In this document: positions 11,000 to 23,470 of the stretch, one piece after another
Numbering within the stretch: position 1 is the stretch's first letter
How the letters are laid out: every line of letters starts with the position of its first letter
Assembly: GCA_020465985.1 (NCBI GenBank)
Contig: JAANYP010000179.1
Span: forward strand, 125,095 to 189,094
Direction of reading: 5' to 3'
Origin: Centrapalus pauciflorus
Lineage: Eukaryota > Streptophyta > Magnoliopsida > Asterales > Asteraceae
Length of the DNA stretch: 64,000 nt
Translations under genes and position numbers: made by a program
Notes under the pieces: generated by a model
The model's database searches: none
What the model saw: the letters and a program-made list of their open reading frames with translations, nothing else
Told to the model about the DNA's origin: nothing

Positions 11000-12170
11000 A
11001 TGGTTGTCGATGCATCATCCTCGAAGAAGAAGACAAAAAAGGTGCACCAGGTAGGGTTTTCACATGGTTGAAGCACAATTTTTTTTTTTTTGAATTTTTT
11101 AGTGCATCTGATGAACCTATATGTTTAATAGACGCTCTGCTTCTGAAACCCTAACTTGTTTGTTATTCGGATGATGAATGGTGCAGGAACCCACTCGAAA
11201 AAGCAGTAGGATACAGTTAAAGACGAAGTTCACCAACACCATTGAGGACCCTTTGACTGTATCCGACGACGAGGGCTCATCTTCGTGGGAAACAGTAACA
11301 ATGTCAGACATAGAGAGAGAGATGGCATCAAGATCAGGTATACATTAAGTTTCATCTGCGGTTGCATGTTTATTTTTTTGGATCTTACATATGCATCAAT
11401 ATGAGTGTGAGATAATGCACTTAGGGTATCTTCGATATTGTGTTTTAGTCAATAAAATAAATGCATTTTTTGTGTATCAACATATAATAAAATGTGAAAT
11501 ACGTGGTGCTGGGTATCAACTGATGCATAAGAACATGGTTGGTGCAGGGGGTTTTTTTATGTGTCGAAGCTATTTGATTTTGATTATGAGTGCATCATCA
11601 TGTGTGTGAGATAATGCATTTGGGGTTTCTTCATTAATAGGTCTTAATTAGGAATTAAAATGCATTTTTATGTTGTTTCAGTACGTTTGTGCAGTTGTGT
11701 AGCAACATAGGGAAAAGTGTGAAGTAGTTGGTGCTGGGTATAAACTGATGCATAAGAAACTTATTGATGCATCTGTTAATTGAATTGTGTAAGAATCATG
11801 CATTTAAGCAGTCATATCCATCGTTAATGTGTGTTCCATTAAATGTGTTCATTTACATGTGTTGCGTTAAAAGTAACGAACGTGTGAAACAGATAGAATA
11901 TACTTTAATGTCGTTCATATGGTGTTTATTTGGTTGTTGTGTTGACTGGTTATGAATATATGTTGACACGTAGCAGTTATGATTTATGATGCATTTATTC
12001 CTTTACTGTGTAAAGTGTTGTTGTTCTTGCTGGCATCAAAATAAAGTTTTACTACCTATTATTATTGTTGTTGTTATGATTTTTGAAATGCATCATCTAT
12101 AGTTAGTAGTGCATGTTTATAATGTAATTTATAATCTACAGGAATTAAGACACTGAGAAATGTGAACTAG
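11000..12170 (+). CDS. Predicted small three-exon gene inside element A (~77 aa)
   Basis: Exon 1 is 11000-11050 (ATG; MVVDASSSKKKTKKVHQ) followed by GTAGGG. Exon 2 is 11187-11337, after TGGTGCAG and before GTATAC; it is basic at first (EPTRKSSRIQLK) and then acidic and Ser-rich. Exon 3 is 12142-12170, after a T-rich stretch ending CTACAG, and closes at TAG. The phases agree (0, then 1) and no stop interrupts the model. The N-terminal KKKTKK and RKSSR stretches could be nuclear-localisation signals. No family is recognised. It may be a captured host fragment or an element-encoded DNA-binding peptide; a chance model is also possible. Confidence 0.4.
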
Positions 12171-12353
12171 GGGACCAGTAAGAGCAGTGCTGCATTAGTT
12201 GTTGTTATGGAGGAGAAAGGAAAGGGACCGGTGGGTATCGAGGAGGAGAAAGGACAAAAAACATGCATTCACAAACATTAAAAGCTAAACCATCACATCT
12301 TCACAACATTATCTATACAAAAAACATGCATTCACAAACATTAAAAGCTAAAC
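11395..12353 (+). repeat. Internal direct repeats of element A
   Basis: A block beginning GTGTGAGATAATGCA recurs at about 11405 and 11605. Each copy is followed within about 130 bp by GGTGCTGGGTAT(C/A)AACTGATGC, giving a unit of roughly 200 bp. A separate direct repeat of AAACATGCATTCACAAACAT and its continuation lies at 12254-12290 and 12317-12353. These repeats sit in the putative long intron between exons 2 and 3 and beyond the last exon. Confidence 0.6.
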
Positions 12354-12970
12354 TGAGTATTTTTGATATCGTGCAGCTATCGATGCATCCATGTATATCG
12401 TGCATCGTGTTTTTCCCGATTGAAATCACGTGTTAACATGATAAACACATAGAACTAGTGGGTATCGATTTACACTGTAATTATGTTTGTTCTTAAACTT
12501 TAATCGGCTATGCAACAATTATGATGCCTTTGCAAGAAAAATTGATTTACAATACTTACCATTGTTGTTTCCTGAAGCATCCGTTTCTTCCATTATAGTT
12601 AAATCATCCACCATGTATGTTCTTTACTTTAAATCAATATGTATGAGTGCTTCGTCCAGAAAAAAATAGTTCAGCAGCATCCGTTCAATGCAAAAACTTG
12701 GTCTTCGTCTAACTATGTTTATCAATGGTTCACGGTATGCACATTATTTTGGAATGATTTTGAAATTCAAAAAATCATGAAATCAGGAAGGTTGAGAGAT
12801 TTTAGGATACCATAATTAAAAAAATCAGATTTAAAATATATTAGATAAGGAATCATTTGCAATACCCGAAAATGCCCTTGATTATTATTTGATGCATAGG
12901 CGGGTGCCAATGGTGCATTGCGAGTTTTCCATAGTTTTCTGGTGCACATCGGTTTTCTAGTTGAACCCCC

Positions 12971-13084
<114 letters not shown>

Positions 13085-13278
13085 CATATTTATTTATCAA
13101 CAAGGTGGTTTACCCGTAAGTTAAAGCGAGATCATAACTAAATAATAAAAATTGTCATTTTAAAAATAGTTTGGACGAAAAAAAATTTATACTGGAATAT
13201 AGATAAAAATAATGTGACCATAATAATATATTCAATTTTTTATAAAATATAATATCAAATATTACAACTGAAAAACAA

Positions 13279-13281
<3 letters not shown>

Positions 13282-13354
<73 letters not shown>
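13282..13354. repeat. (TA)n microsatellite
   Basis: Left border of element B1. Confidence 0.97.
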
Positions 13355-13885
<531 letters not shown>

Positions 13886-14446
13886 CAAAATAAATAGTCA
13901 AATGCATACCTGTCTGTTTGGTGAAAATAGTTTATAAGATAATAAATTCTAAATCAAGATGTAAACAAAAATAATGCAATCAAATGATATATTTGAAATT
14001 TTATAAAACATAGTATATTAAAAGGTTATCATTGAAAAACAAAAATGTTATCTATTATATATGAAGTAAATCAGTTCCTTATGGTTGCGAAATTCGTTAT
14101 TTAATGAACGGTATCATAGTTTTCGTTTGAAAATATATTATGTATTGGAATATAGATTAAAATAATATGATCATAATGATGAATTTGAATTTTTCTATAA
14201 TATAGTATCTAATGGTATAACAGAAAATTAAAACAATTATATATTATATATAAAATAAAAAACAGGTTCAACTGCATACATGTCTGCTTAATTATTTAAA
14301 TTTTTATAAAATATAATATATCACAAATTATTATAGAAAAATAAAAATGTCATATATTATATATAAAATAATAGATAAGTCAGTTGTTTACCTGTCTGCT
14401 TAAGTTACATGCCAACATGGCTAACTGTTGAACAGTAACCAAGTTT

Positions 14447-14449
<3 letters not shown>

Positions 14450-14504
<55 letters not shown>
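14450..14504. repeat. (TA)n microsatellite
   Basis: Left border of element C1. Confidence 0.97.
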
Positions 14505-15185
<681 letters not shown>

Positions 15186-15675
15186 ATATAGATGATTTCG
15201 ATGATGATAAACTTTATATCAGAATATAGACAAAAATAATGCGATCATAATGATATATATTCAAATTTTTATAAAATACAATATATCAAAATTTATCACA
15301 GGAAAACAGAAATGTTATATAATATATCTAAAGTATTAAAATAAGTCAGCTGCTTCTCTGTCTACTTTAACGTGTTCATTGAACAATAACATCACGTTTG
15401 TCCATAGTTATATTGATAATTTTGCAAATACAAACATAAATAATCAATTCAATACTTTATATAATAAAAATTGAGTTGATAATATTATTAATAAAAAATT
15501 GTAACTTTATATCATAATATTTATCAAAAATAAATACATGAATAAAATATTTATAGTTGATGTTGAATTAAAACTATTATCCAAATGTGCATAAAAACAA
15601 ACTGACATCCACAAAATATATATTTTTATTGTGTCATTATCTAATTGAAAGGATAAAAATTATGCGATTGAACAT

Positions 15676-15704
15676 ACCCGAGCAACGCACGAGTATTTAA
15701 CTAG
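15676..15704 (+). other. Helitron 3' terminus (hairpin plus CTAG|T)
   Basis: ACCCGAGCAACGCACGAGT can form the short GC-rich hairpin typical of plant Helitron ends. It is followed about 6 bp later by CTAG at 15701-15704 and then T. No matching 5' TC terminus was located, so the element's left limit is unknown; the satellite-like array to the left may belong to it. Confidence 0.6.
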
Positions 15705-15705
15705 T

Positions 15706-16477
15706 TTTCAATGGCTACGTAGGATTGTTCCATGTGAGTAAAGAATCCAGAAATTCTAAATTTCAATGGCTAGAAACGTGCCACGTCAACATAGATACAA
15801 AATTTTCTCATTTTGAATGGTTGAGATCAATTCATGATCTGATCATACGATTATAATCGAGTCACTTGGGCAAATTTTCTTTCTGCTCTGTCAACATACA
15901 TATATAATAACATCAAATGTGCAATACATTTAAGAGCAAGACCTAAATCATACCTACTATGTGAAACCTTTGAAAAAGAACATTTATATAAAATTGTCGA
16001 ATATGCAATCCATCGAATCTAAGATAATGGATTTGAAATAAGAACATTATATTTGAAGTCATTGATATTAAAAACCTTCAATGTGACACGTTATTGACAC
16101 CTCTGCCCTTAACTTATGGGTAAAGAGATCAATACAAATATGACCAAGAAAACACAAATATGAAAATGGGAAAAAAAAAAAAACAATGATGATGGATCAA
16201 CGCTATAGGCTTCTAAAAACAGCTAGAACTTATAAATTTTAAAAATATGTTTGATAAAAGTAGTTGGAGTTATAACTTATACAATTATATAACATAAATA
16301 AATATTATTATTAATTGAAAGTTAAAGTTTATAATATTAAGAAAGTAAAACTTAATTCTTTAAACCAAAAACTCAAACTTCTTGTAATAGCTACTGTTGG
16401 TAGCTTTCAATTTTAAGGCTAAAAAGGTGATATGGCAACCTTGTATGCAGGACATTTCATCGCGGTATGATGCTACT
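15706..16477. other. AT-rich DNA without recognised features
   Basis: A short direct repeat, TTTCAATGGCTA, occurs near 15707 and 15761. No gene or repeat family was recognised in the rest. Confidence 0.6.
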
Positions 16478-16487
16478 TAAAGAAAAT

Positions 16488-17002
16488 GGAAAATGACATC
16501 AAATAGCTCTGAACTTCCGACTTTGTACACATTTATGCAGTGAACTTTTTTTTATGCACATTTGGTAGTCAAAGTTTCAAAATTGTTCCAATTTGGTAGT
16601 TGGTGTCGATTTGATGTCTATGTGGACAATTTTTTAATGACGTGGCTGCCCGTTTTTATATTATACCCGGTTTTATCTATGTGGGAACCCGTTTTTTAAA
16701 AATCACCCGGTTATAAACCCGGTTCGTTTTTCATACGATCGATCCAAGTTGTAAGAACCGGGTTTAAAACCGGGTGATTTTAAAAAACGGGTTGCCACAT
16801 AGATAAAACCGGAAACGGGTAGTCACGTCATTAAAAAATTGTCCACGTAAGCATCGAAACCGGAAGCAACCGGTTAACAGGTACGCCAACTACCAAATTG
16901 GAACAATTTTGAAACTTTGACTACCAAATGTGCACAAAAAAAAGTTCACTACATAAATGTGTACAAAGTCGAAAGTTCAGAGCTATTTGATGTCATTTTC
17001 CC
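16488..17002. mobile_element. Hairpin MITE, MULE type (515 bp), with 10-bp target duplication
   Basis: Nearly the whole element is an inverted repeat: GGAAAATGACATCAAATAGC at the left is mirrored by GCTATTTGATGTCATTTTCC at the right, with the centre near 16745. Inner arms carry ACCCGGTTTTA-type blocks. Flanks TAAAGAAAAT (16478-16487) and TAAATAAAAT (17003-17012) are a 10-bp direct duplication with one mismatch, which fits the 8-11 bp of Mutator-like elements. Confidence 0.85.
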
Positions 17003-17143
17003 TAAATAAAATGTTAAAAGTCGGTGTAAAAGAATGTTATATGTCAACCATGATCATTAGTTAAAGGACGATAAAACTTGCATGTGTTTGTAATTTATTT
17101 GTGGTTTTAAAATATCCATTATAAGATGTATTTTAAGGACAAA

Positions 17144-17683
17144 CTAGTTTATAACCCACGTATTACGTGAATATTTTTAATTATATTTATTTATATAAAA
17201 TGTATATGAGTAAAAATAAAAACATACAAAAATAATAATTGTGTTTATTTTTTATTATTTACAGATTAAAAAATAGAGTAGATTTATTTTTTTCTAAATA
17301 TTAAATTGTATTTATCTTTTATTTTTTATAAGTTGTAATCATCTTTTTGGTGAACGTAGAGGTGACACGTGACATTTGATGTTTTCCTTTATTATACTTA
17401 ATAATAATAATTTCCACAACTAATTCAAATTTTTACATTTAGAGCTAATTATGATTATTATGGATAATAATGATAGATATTTATTTTAGGTAAACAATAA
17501 ATTTTAAATGTTACAAAATCTAATTTATTACTAATTAATTAATGAAAAAAATTAAAGTCAAATTTTAATGCAATTAAGTTAAGGTGTTAAATTTGGAATA
17601 AAAAAAAGTGGAAAAATATAATTTTCTTGTATTGCAGAAGTGACATATGACATGAATTGTTTTGTTTTATTATAATATATAGG
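17144..17683 (-). mobile_element. Short non-autonomous Helitron H1
   Basis: Read on the minus strand it begins CCTATATATTATAATAAAAC, a slightly mutated TCTATA... start. It ends with a hairpin CACGTAATACGTG and then CTAG at 17147-17144, with T next to it. No coding capacity. Confidence 0.6.
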
Positions 17684-18447
17684 TCAATCAACCCATGTAT
17701 TACATGGGTTGATTTAGATAATACATATTTTTTTATATTTCAATAAATTTTATAAATTTATATATAATTAAAATAAAAAAAATTGAAAGCTAGTTAAAAT
17801 TAAAGATAAAAAATACTTAGTTGTTTGATATTAAATAAAAAAATATTATTACATTCTATTATTAAAAAAAGATAATATGTGTTTGCAAAAAAATGTTTCT
17901 TTTAATTTTTATTAACTTCAAATATGAAATATCAATGTAAGAAACAAAAAACTTCAATTATGTGAATGTGTATATATTATTGAAAATGATAAAATATAAA
18001 AATGGAATATTTGAAAATCAACAATCAAAATTTATCATATTCACAATTAAAGTTTTATCAATTAAATTTTAAATCTTGTTAGCAAAATAATTAACAAAAA
18101 TTTTTAACTTTATTTACTACACTTCTACATTTAAACCCAAATTTTTACATTTGAATTTAACTATGATCATTAAGGATAATAATGACACATATTTATTTTA
18201 GGTAAATATTAATTTAATATTAATTCATTAATAAAAAAATAAAAATCAAAATTTAATGTAATTAAGTTAAGATAGTAAATTTAGAAAATGAATTAAAAAA
18301 TAGCATATGTATAATTATTGATTTTAATTAAGGGTATAAGAGACATTTCATATATAATTATGAGTTGTCATTAATCTGGACCATTGATTTCTTTACATCC
18401 AATGGTTCAGAAACTCCAAATGGTTTTCTTATTTTATATAGTTTAGA
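17684..18447 (-). mobile_element. Helitron-like copy H2, adjacent to H1
   Basis: On the minus strand it begins A|TCTAAACTATATAAAATAAG, a typical Helitron start. It shares interior blocks with H1, such as the TTTTTACATTT region and GGATAATAATGA near 17463 and 18174. A hairpin CCCATGTAATACATGGG lies close to its other end, but a CTRR terminus was not found because the sequence runs straight into H1. Confidence 0.45.
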
Positions 18448-18724
18448 TTGTTAAAAAATTAATATAATATATAAAAATTATAATAAAAGTAATGCGAAAT
18501 TTGTCAGGAAACATAAAACTTCATATACGATGAAAACGGGTATCGATAGCTAAGTAAATATATAAAATTTATGGTTCCTTTTTTTTGGCAAAAAAATAAC
18601 ATTTAATTATCGTTTCTCAACCTACAAACTGAATTTTATGTTCTTTCTTGATAAAATAGAATTTAATGTTAATTTTCTTGGCACAAAAAATTTTGGTTAA
18701 AATTTGTATCTGTGTTAAATGTGA

Positions 18725-18815
18725 CCAGCTGGGGGTTCGGGTCTCATTACGGACAAATTTATAGATTTAAGAGTAGAATTAGAGAGTGTGTATGTTTAGT
18801 TGTTCAAAAAGACTG
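18725..18815 (+). mobile_element. Degraded SINE (B box and tail part)
   Basis: GGGGTTCGGGTCTC at 18732-18745 resembles an RNA polymerase III B box. It is followed by a body alignable with the SINE at 60765-60901 (ATAGATTTA..AGTAGAATTAGA..AGTGTGTATG). The A-box part and poly(A) tail are decayed. Confidence 0.5.
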
Positions 18816-19647
18816 ACAAATTACCCACTTTTTAATACATGAACATTATATGAAATTTTATGTTTATCAGGCTCATTATGAAGATCGAAGAATTCTAACA
18901 CAATACTAACATGTTGGCTGGTCCAAGTAACAATTAACCCATTTAAATTACATTTCATGAATTAAAACACAATACTAGCTAGAATTCTGCATGCTTAATT
19001 TTACATTACATAAGAAGTGTACATGTTCAATATTTTATAACATTTTGAAAGGTACGTTTATTGCAATGGTATAAGAGAACGAATTCACGTAAGTTTTGCA
19101 ACTTTTTATCATGTATGAGTCTTAATTTATAATAAATACCACTTTCATTTTCATATCAAAATCAATAGAATCCAGAATATGAAAGTAGGATGAAAAAAAA
19201 AATTCTCTTCATTTTCTATGTTACTCTTTATTTACTTTTCATTTATAATATGTTAACAAAATCTTTTAACCTAAAAGATTTTAATCTATGGATTCTAGTG
19301 TGCCAAATGTAACTTAAGTGTTATATACGAGTATTTTGACCGGTGGAATTAAATTCGAAAAGATTAGAATATATATGTGTGTGCACACGCGCGTGTTTAT
19401 GTATATAATGACAAAATTACACATATGATCCTCTGGTTTATATGGAATATGGTTTTAGTAACTAAAAGATTTTGTTACACCACAAGTCCCTACAATCAAA
19501 ATGTATTAACATTTTGATACCTGAAACTAACGGCTGTCAACCTGAGCCATTAGCCTCAGGGGTATTTTGTCATTATGTCGTTTAAGGACCATTTGCGTAA
19601 TTTCTTATACTTTTTTTATTTTTCCTTTTCTTTTAATTTTTCCATAC
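18816..19647. other. AT-rich DNA, few features
   Basis: A stretch near 19430-19615 (TGATCCTCTGGTTTAT, ACCACAAGTCCCTA, GGGGTATTTTGTCATT) resembles worn MULE terminal sequence like that at 56068, but no complete pair of ends was found. The rest is unassigned. Confidence 0.4.
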
Positions 19648-19968
19648 TAGGGGTGTTATCGGGACCAAACCTGGACCGAACCGGACCGAACCCGGTTATG
19701 ACCGAACCCGAACTTGGCTAAGATCTAAACCCGAGGACCGGACCATTACTTTACAATCGGTCCTAGTCGGGACCGGTACCGGTTCGGTTCGGGTATTTGG
19801 TGTATAAAAACTCAAAAACTAACTCCATTTTGAAGGTTAGGGGTGTTATTGGACCGAACCCGGTTAGGACCGAACCCGAATTTGACTAAAATCTAAACCC
19901 GAGGACCGAACCATTACTTTACAATTGGTCCTGTTCGGTTCCGGTTCGGTTCGGGTATTTGGTCCACA
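19648..19968. repeat. Tandem duplication of a ~190-bp unit rich in ACCGAACC
   Basis: The block starting AGGGGTGTTAT and ending GGTTCGGTTCGGGTATTTGG occurs at 19648-19800 and again at about 19838-19963. Each copy is internally self-complementary (GGACCGAACC against GGTTCGGTTC), so each can fold back. No ORF. Confidence 0.7.
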
Positions 19969-20244
19969 TATAACACCCCAATTCCATACATTATAATTTA
20001 TGTCATATATATTTTTTGAATTTTTTTTATCATTTCATTATCCAAATGTAATATTATATATTTTATTCTTTATGTTTTAATTACTAACTTTTTAATTATT
20101 ATTTGTATGTTTATTGTTATTATTAGTGTTGGATTTTTTTTATATATTGCTATGATTATTTATTTAAAATGTTATATGATAGACTTGGTTCGTTATTTTC
20201 TTATTGGTTATCGAAAATCCGATTTTTTTTTCCGTCCTTTTTTC

Positions 20245-20339
20245 TAAAACACCCTTCCAACTAAATTAGATGTTTCACGAATAATTAACAATAATTATCA
20301 GAATATACTTGCGGAAATGTGGTCAAATTTAAATTTTCA
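20245..20339 (-). repeat. Truncated left LTR of element 3
   Basis: TAAAACACCCTTCCAACTAA and the following 75 bp match 33616-33710 closely. At TTTTCA the sequence jumps to internal DNA equivalent to 37751 onward, so about 4 kb is missing here at a 6-bp microhomology. Confidence 0.75.
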
Positions 20340-21045
20340 TAACTACCATTAATAATTCGTTTGACCTCAGTTGTACGTTGTACTTTCAACAATGACCTTA
20401 CTCTATTACACTCATGTTTTGTATTAAGGTCAATCCATCTTCATACATGTAAGGTATAACTACCTTTAGGGCATTATAACTTAACAACATTTAATTTTCA
20501 ACATTTTTTTTTCGAAATAAGGTGTGAGAGAAATATCATCCCTCAGCATATGTCGTCCCACGACCAATTCTCTCCTATGTGGAGCATCACCAGTAACCAA
20601 TTAATGAAACCTATTAATATTTAGTGCTAATAATGTACTTACTTCCCCTCGTACATTATCAAAACAAAACCAACCGTTACCCAATCAACATAGTTATATT
20701 GTAAGCATTTACCATCATTAACTAACTTACCATTTCTTCATAAGATGATATTTTAGCATGCATTCATCTCATATTTAAGGATCATATGTCAACAAGTATG
20801 ATCAACCTCAACTATAATGCGACAATTATATTAATCCATTAACAGATGCAACTGTAGCCTGTTCCAATCAATGTTCAGTTCGTAAATCATGCATGCTGAA
20901 ATCACATTAGCATACCTAGTGGTTCATATAGTTCATGTTAAAACAGGTCAATGCAAACAAAGCATACATATACAAGCAATAAAGATCACATCAAAATGCT
21001 CAACTAACAATCCAAATGTTCAGAATTAGTAGCAACATGCCAAAT

Positions 21046-21050
21046 GTTAT
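21046..21050. repeat. Target site duplication of copia-2 (left)
   Basis: GTTAT, repeated at 33037-33041. The unoccupied paralogue at 38455-38475 reads CAAATGTTATCTCTATG, which confirms both the site and the 5-bp duplication. Confidence 0.95.
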
Positions 21051-21620
21051 TGTAAGGTCACCTACCTACGGATTCAATCTTGACGCGACGCCGTCCAACG
21101 AGTGCGGAATCCTCGTTAGCGGTTTAAGGGACTGATCACACACGCGAAACACGGAGACACACACGATGATAGACGTAAACTCGAACGCCTCGACACGTGA
21201 TTCTCTCCAAGAACACACCTAAACGTCTCTGTAAGTTCGTAATCGCCCTTATGCTTAATTCTGCAAAAGTTGTTAATCAAAACTGAGTAACTCTTAATTA
21301 TAGGCCTCAGATTCGAACTTGCTCTGGACAAGTTCGAGAAAGCCCAAGCCCACGAACTTGTCCACCATAAGTTCGAATCAGGGCCTTTGAACTTATTCTA
21401 GAACTTGTCTTTGAACTTACCTTTGAACTTATGTTTGAACTTACCTTTGAACTTATGTTTGAACTTATTGTAAAACATTAATTATAACCAAGTTCAAACA
21501 CATATACAATCAATATCAAACATATATCAAACATTTATTAATATGCAATTACGAACAATTTGACTATTACAAAATATCATCTATACTTAGACTGCTATCA
21601 TCACACGGGATGCACTAACA
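21051..21620 (-). repeat. copia-2 3' LTR (570 bp)
   Basis: TGTAAGGTCACC...TGCACTAACA, paired with 32457-33036. It contains tandem ACTTACCTTTGAACTTATGT-type repeats near 21400-21470. Confidence 0.95.
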
Positions 21621-21632
21621 GACTCCCCCTTG
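21621..21632 (-). promoter_or_regulatory. Polypurine tract of copia-2
   Basis: The minus strand reads CAAGGGGGAGTC directly before the 3' LTR. This is the usual plus-strand primer of reverse transcription. Confidence 0.85.
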
Positions 21633-21661
21633 ACGATAGCTTCTAACTATATATATTTTGA

Positions 21662-22216
21662 TTAAGTACTAGAACTATACAAACTACTACCAGCATATAA
21701 TCCCTGCTCTATACAAACCCTTACCACTTTCTGGAACTTCCTGCCTTCAGATCTCCAGCCTTCGTGACAGAAAATCGGCTGATAAAGAAGCTTTTTCAGG
21801 TCATCCTTGGATAGGTTAATCAGATGCAGTGGATCATACACTTTCAAAATAGTCTTCTCTTCTAGATCCTCCATGACTGCTTCAGCCGTTTCATTGTCTA
21901 CATACCACCACTTCATGTTTCCAAGAACATCTTGTGGCATAGACTTCAAAGGGACTTTCTTCAAACATCGGACTGGCTTGTATACCATCCTAGCCCAAGG
22001 TTTGCCCGTATGGGGATCTATTCTCGACTCATCTTCAACTCTCTTGTCTGACCTCGACTTTATCCTTTCAAACTTTCCAGACCTCCCCTCCCTTCTGATG
22101 ATTTTTGCTATTACTTCATCGTAGGGGTCGTCTCCCAAGTTGATAAGCTCCTTCCAGGCCAGTTCCTTCACTTCGCATTTGGGCAATGTATTAAAAACCT
22201 TTAAGGTTCTCCTCAA
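21662..22216 (-). CDS. copia-2 post-pol ORF c (184 codons), unknown function
   Basis: Starts MRRTLKVFNTLPKCEVKELA; a charged protein with no membrane segment seen. It is the last of three ORFs in the element's orientation between pol and the 3' LTR, the position where SIRE-type elements carry an envelope-like gene. It lies next to ORF b with a small gap and may be part of one decayed gene. The homology could not be assigned. Confidence 0.4.
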   Translation of the reverse strand: MRRTLKVFNTLPKCEVKELAWKELINLGDDPYDEVIAKIIRREGRSGKFERIKSRSDKRVEDESRIDPHTGKPWARMVYKPVRCLKKVPLKSMPQDVLGNMKWWYVDNETAEAVMEDLEEKTILKVYDPLHLINLSKDDLKKLLYQPIFCHEGWRSEGRKFQKVVRVCIEQGLYAGSSLYSSST

Positions 22217-22219
22217 ATA

Positions 22220-22693
22220 CTAAAGTCTGTCTCTTCTATTAAGCATGAATAGCTGCAGTTCCCTATCAAAGAACCATCTTAGAATCCCTCCTGAGAGCTT
22301 TCCTGGACTTGGAAGCCTCATCCTTTTATTTACTGCCAAGTCTGTCTTCTTTTCCTCCTTCTTGAACCATAGCCTCATCATTTCTTCTTTTGTTTGTTCC
22401 TTTTTAGCTATTTCAGATTCTGATTCATCCATATATGCTAAGTTAAGCTCATCCAGATCTATCACATTCTGATCATTATGTACATATTGTACAGTGATAG
22501 GCTGCTTCGGGATAATTACTTCATCAACATCATCATCTGACTTCCAATCCACAACGTCTTCTGGAATAAATTCCCCTTCTTCCAAATCTTCTTGATCAAA
22601 ACTAAATTCGTCTTCATCATCAAGATCCATTAATGCTTCAATCATCTCATGTTCAACAATCTTTGAAGCTTCACCTTCACTTCTTTCTCCCAT
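22220..22693 (-). CDS. copia-2 post-pol ORF b (157 codons), strongly acidic
   Basis: Starts MGERSEGEASKIVEHEMIEA. The first 60 residues are packed with Asp and Glu; the last third is basic. No signal peptide or transmembrane helix is visible. A GGGGGAG tract (near 22715 on the minus strand) precedes it. Function unknown. Confidence 0.4.
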   Translation of the reverse strand: MGERSEGEASKIVEHEMIEALMDLDDEDEFSFDQEDLEEGEFIPEDVVDWKSDDDVDEVIIPKQPITVQYVHNDQNVIDLDELNLAYMDESESEIAKKEQTKEEMMRLWFKKEEKKTDLAVNKRMRLPSPGKLSGGILRWFFDRELQLFMLNRRDRL

Positions 22694-22879
22694 ACTAGAC
22701 TGACTAGGCTCCCCCTAAATGAGTGCTTGCTGAGCAGTCTTTTGGGAAAGATCTGCTAGCTCACCCCTGACTCTCAACAGATCTTTTGGGAAAGTCTTTT
22801 GGGCATCTGGATCATTGCCTTCGTCATCATCTCTCCTGACACTCAACAGATCCTCATTGCAGCTACTCTCCCCCTGAGC

Positions 22880-23470
22880 TCATAGATCTTTCAATAATTG
22901 CTCAAGGAGAGTCTTCATTGTCTTCAGCTCAGATTGTTGATCAGCCACAGTTGTCTTCAACTTGGCATTTTCTTGATCTACTCGAGCATTATGCTGCTGC
23001 AGCTCTTTCACAGCTGTGGAAAGTTGGTAAATCTGGACTGTTTGGAAGTCCACTTTTCCTTTCAACTCAGTGAACCGTTGATTGTCTGTGAACGAAGTCG
23101 AAGTTGATGGAATGGAGGCGGATGTTGATGGAACTGTGGCTGATGATGGTGAAGCATCCAGTAACACTGAAGGAGAAGCTGAAGTGGATGGAGCTTCCTG
23201 TATAAACCTATGCCTTCTCGCCCTATGCCCAGGAACAAGTGGAACTTCTTCTTCTTCTTCATATTCGGATTCTTCGGTCTCTTCATCAATTAGAGCCGGT
23301 CTTGTTGATCTCCTTCTGTTTACAACCAACCTCGATCCGTATCTTCCAATTGTGATATCTGGATCCTCAGCTTCAGCTTCAGAACTAGACTCAGAGGCTG
23401 TCTCAATGTAACCTTCAGTCGGAGTCTGTTCCTTTGCACCTGCACCTTCTTCCTGGACCTCAGTGTCCAC
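22880..23470 (-). CDS. copia-2 post-pol ORF a (196 codons) with C-terminal coiled coil
   Basis: Acidic N-terminal third, an arginine patch (NRRRSTRPAL), a Ser/Thr/Pro/Ala-rich linker (residues ~95-130) and a C-terminal heptad-like segment (residues ~135-196, with QLSTAVKELQQHNARVDQEN). The order of a low-complexity linker and a coiled coil fits what is described for envelope-like ORFs of SIRE elements, but no hydrophobic membrane anchor is seen. The call as envelope-like is positional. Confidence 0.45.
   Translation of the reverse strand: MDTEVQEEGAGAKEQTPTEGYIETASESSSEAEAEDPDITIGRYGSRLVVNRRRSTRPALIDEETEESEYEEEEEVPLVPGHRARRHRFIQEAPSTSASPSVLLDASPSSATVPSTSASIPSTSTSFTDNQRFTELKGKVDFQTVQIYQLSTAVKELQQHNARVDQENAKLKTTVADQQSELKTMKTLLEQLLKDL

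Noticed and set aside
22245..23411. Plus-strand ORFs opposite the copia-2 post-pol region (including 23082-23411)
   Set aside because: They are low-complexity antisense of the acidic and Ser-rich minus-strand ORFs, which are in the element's orientation.
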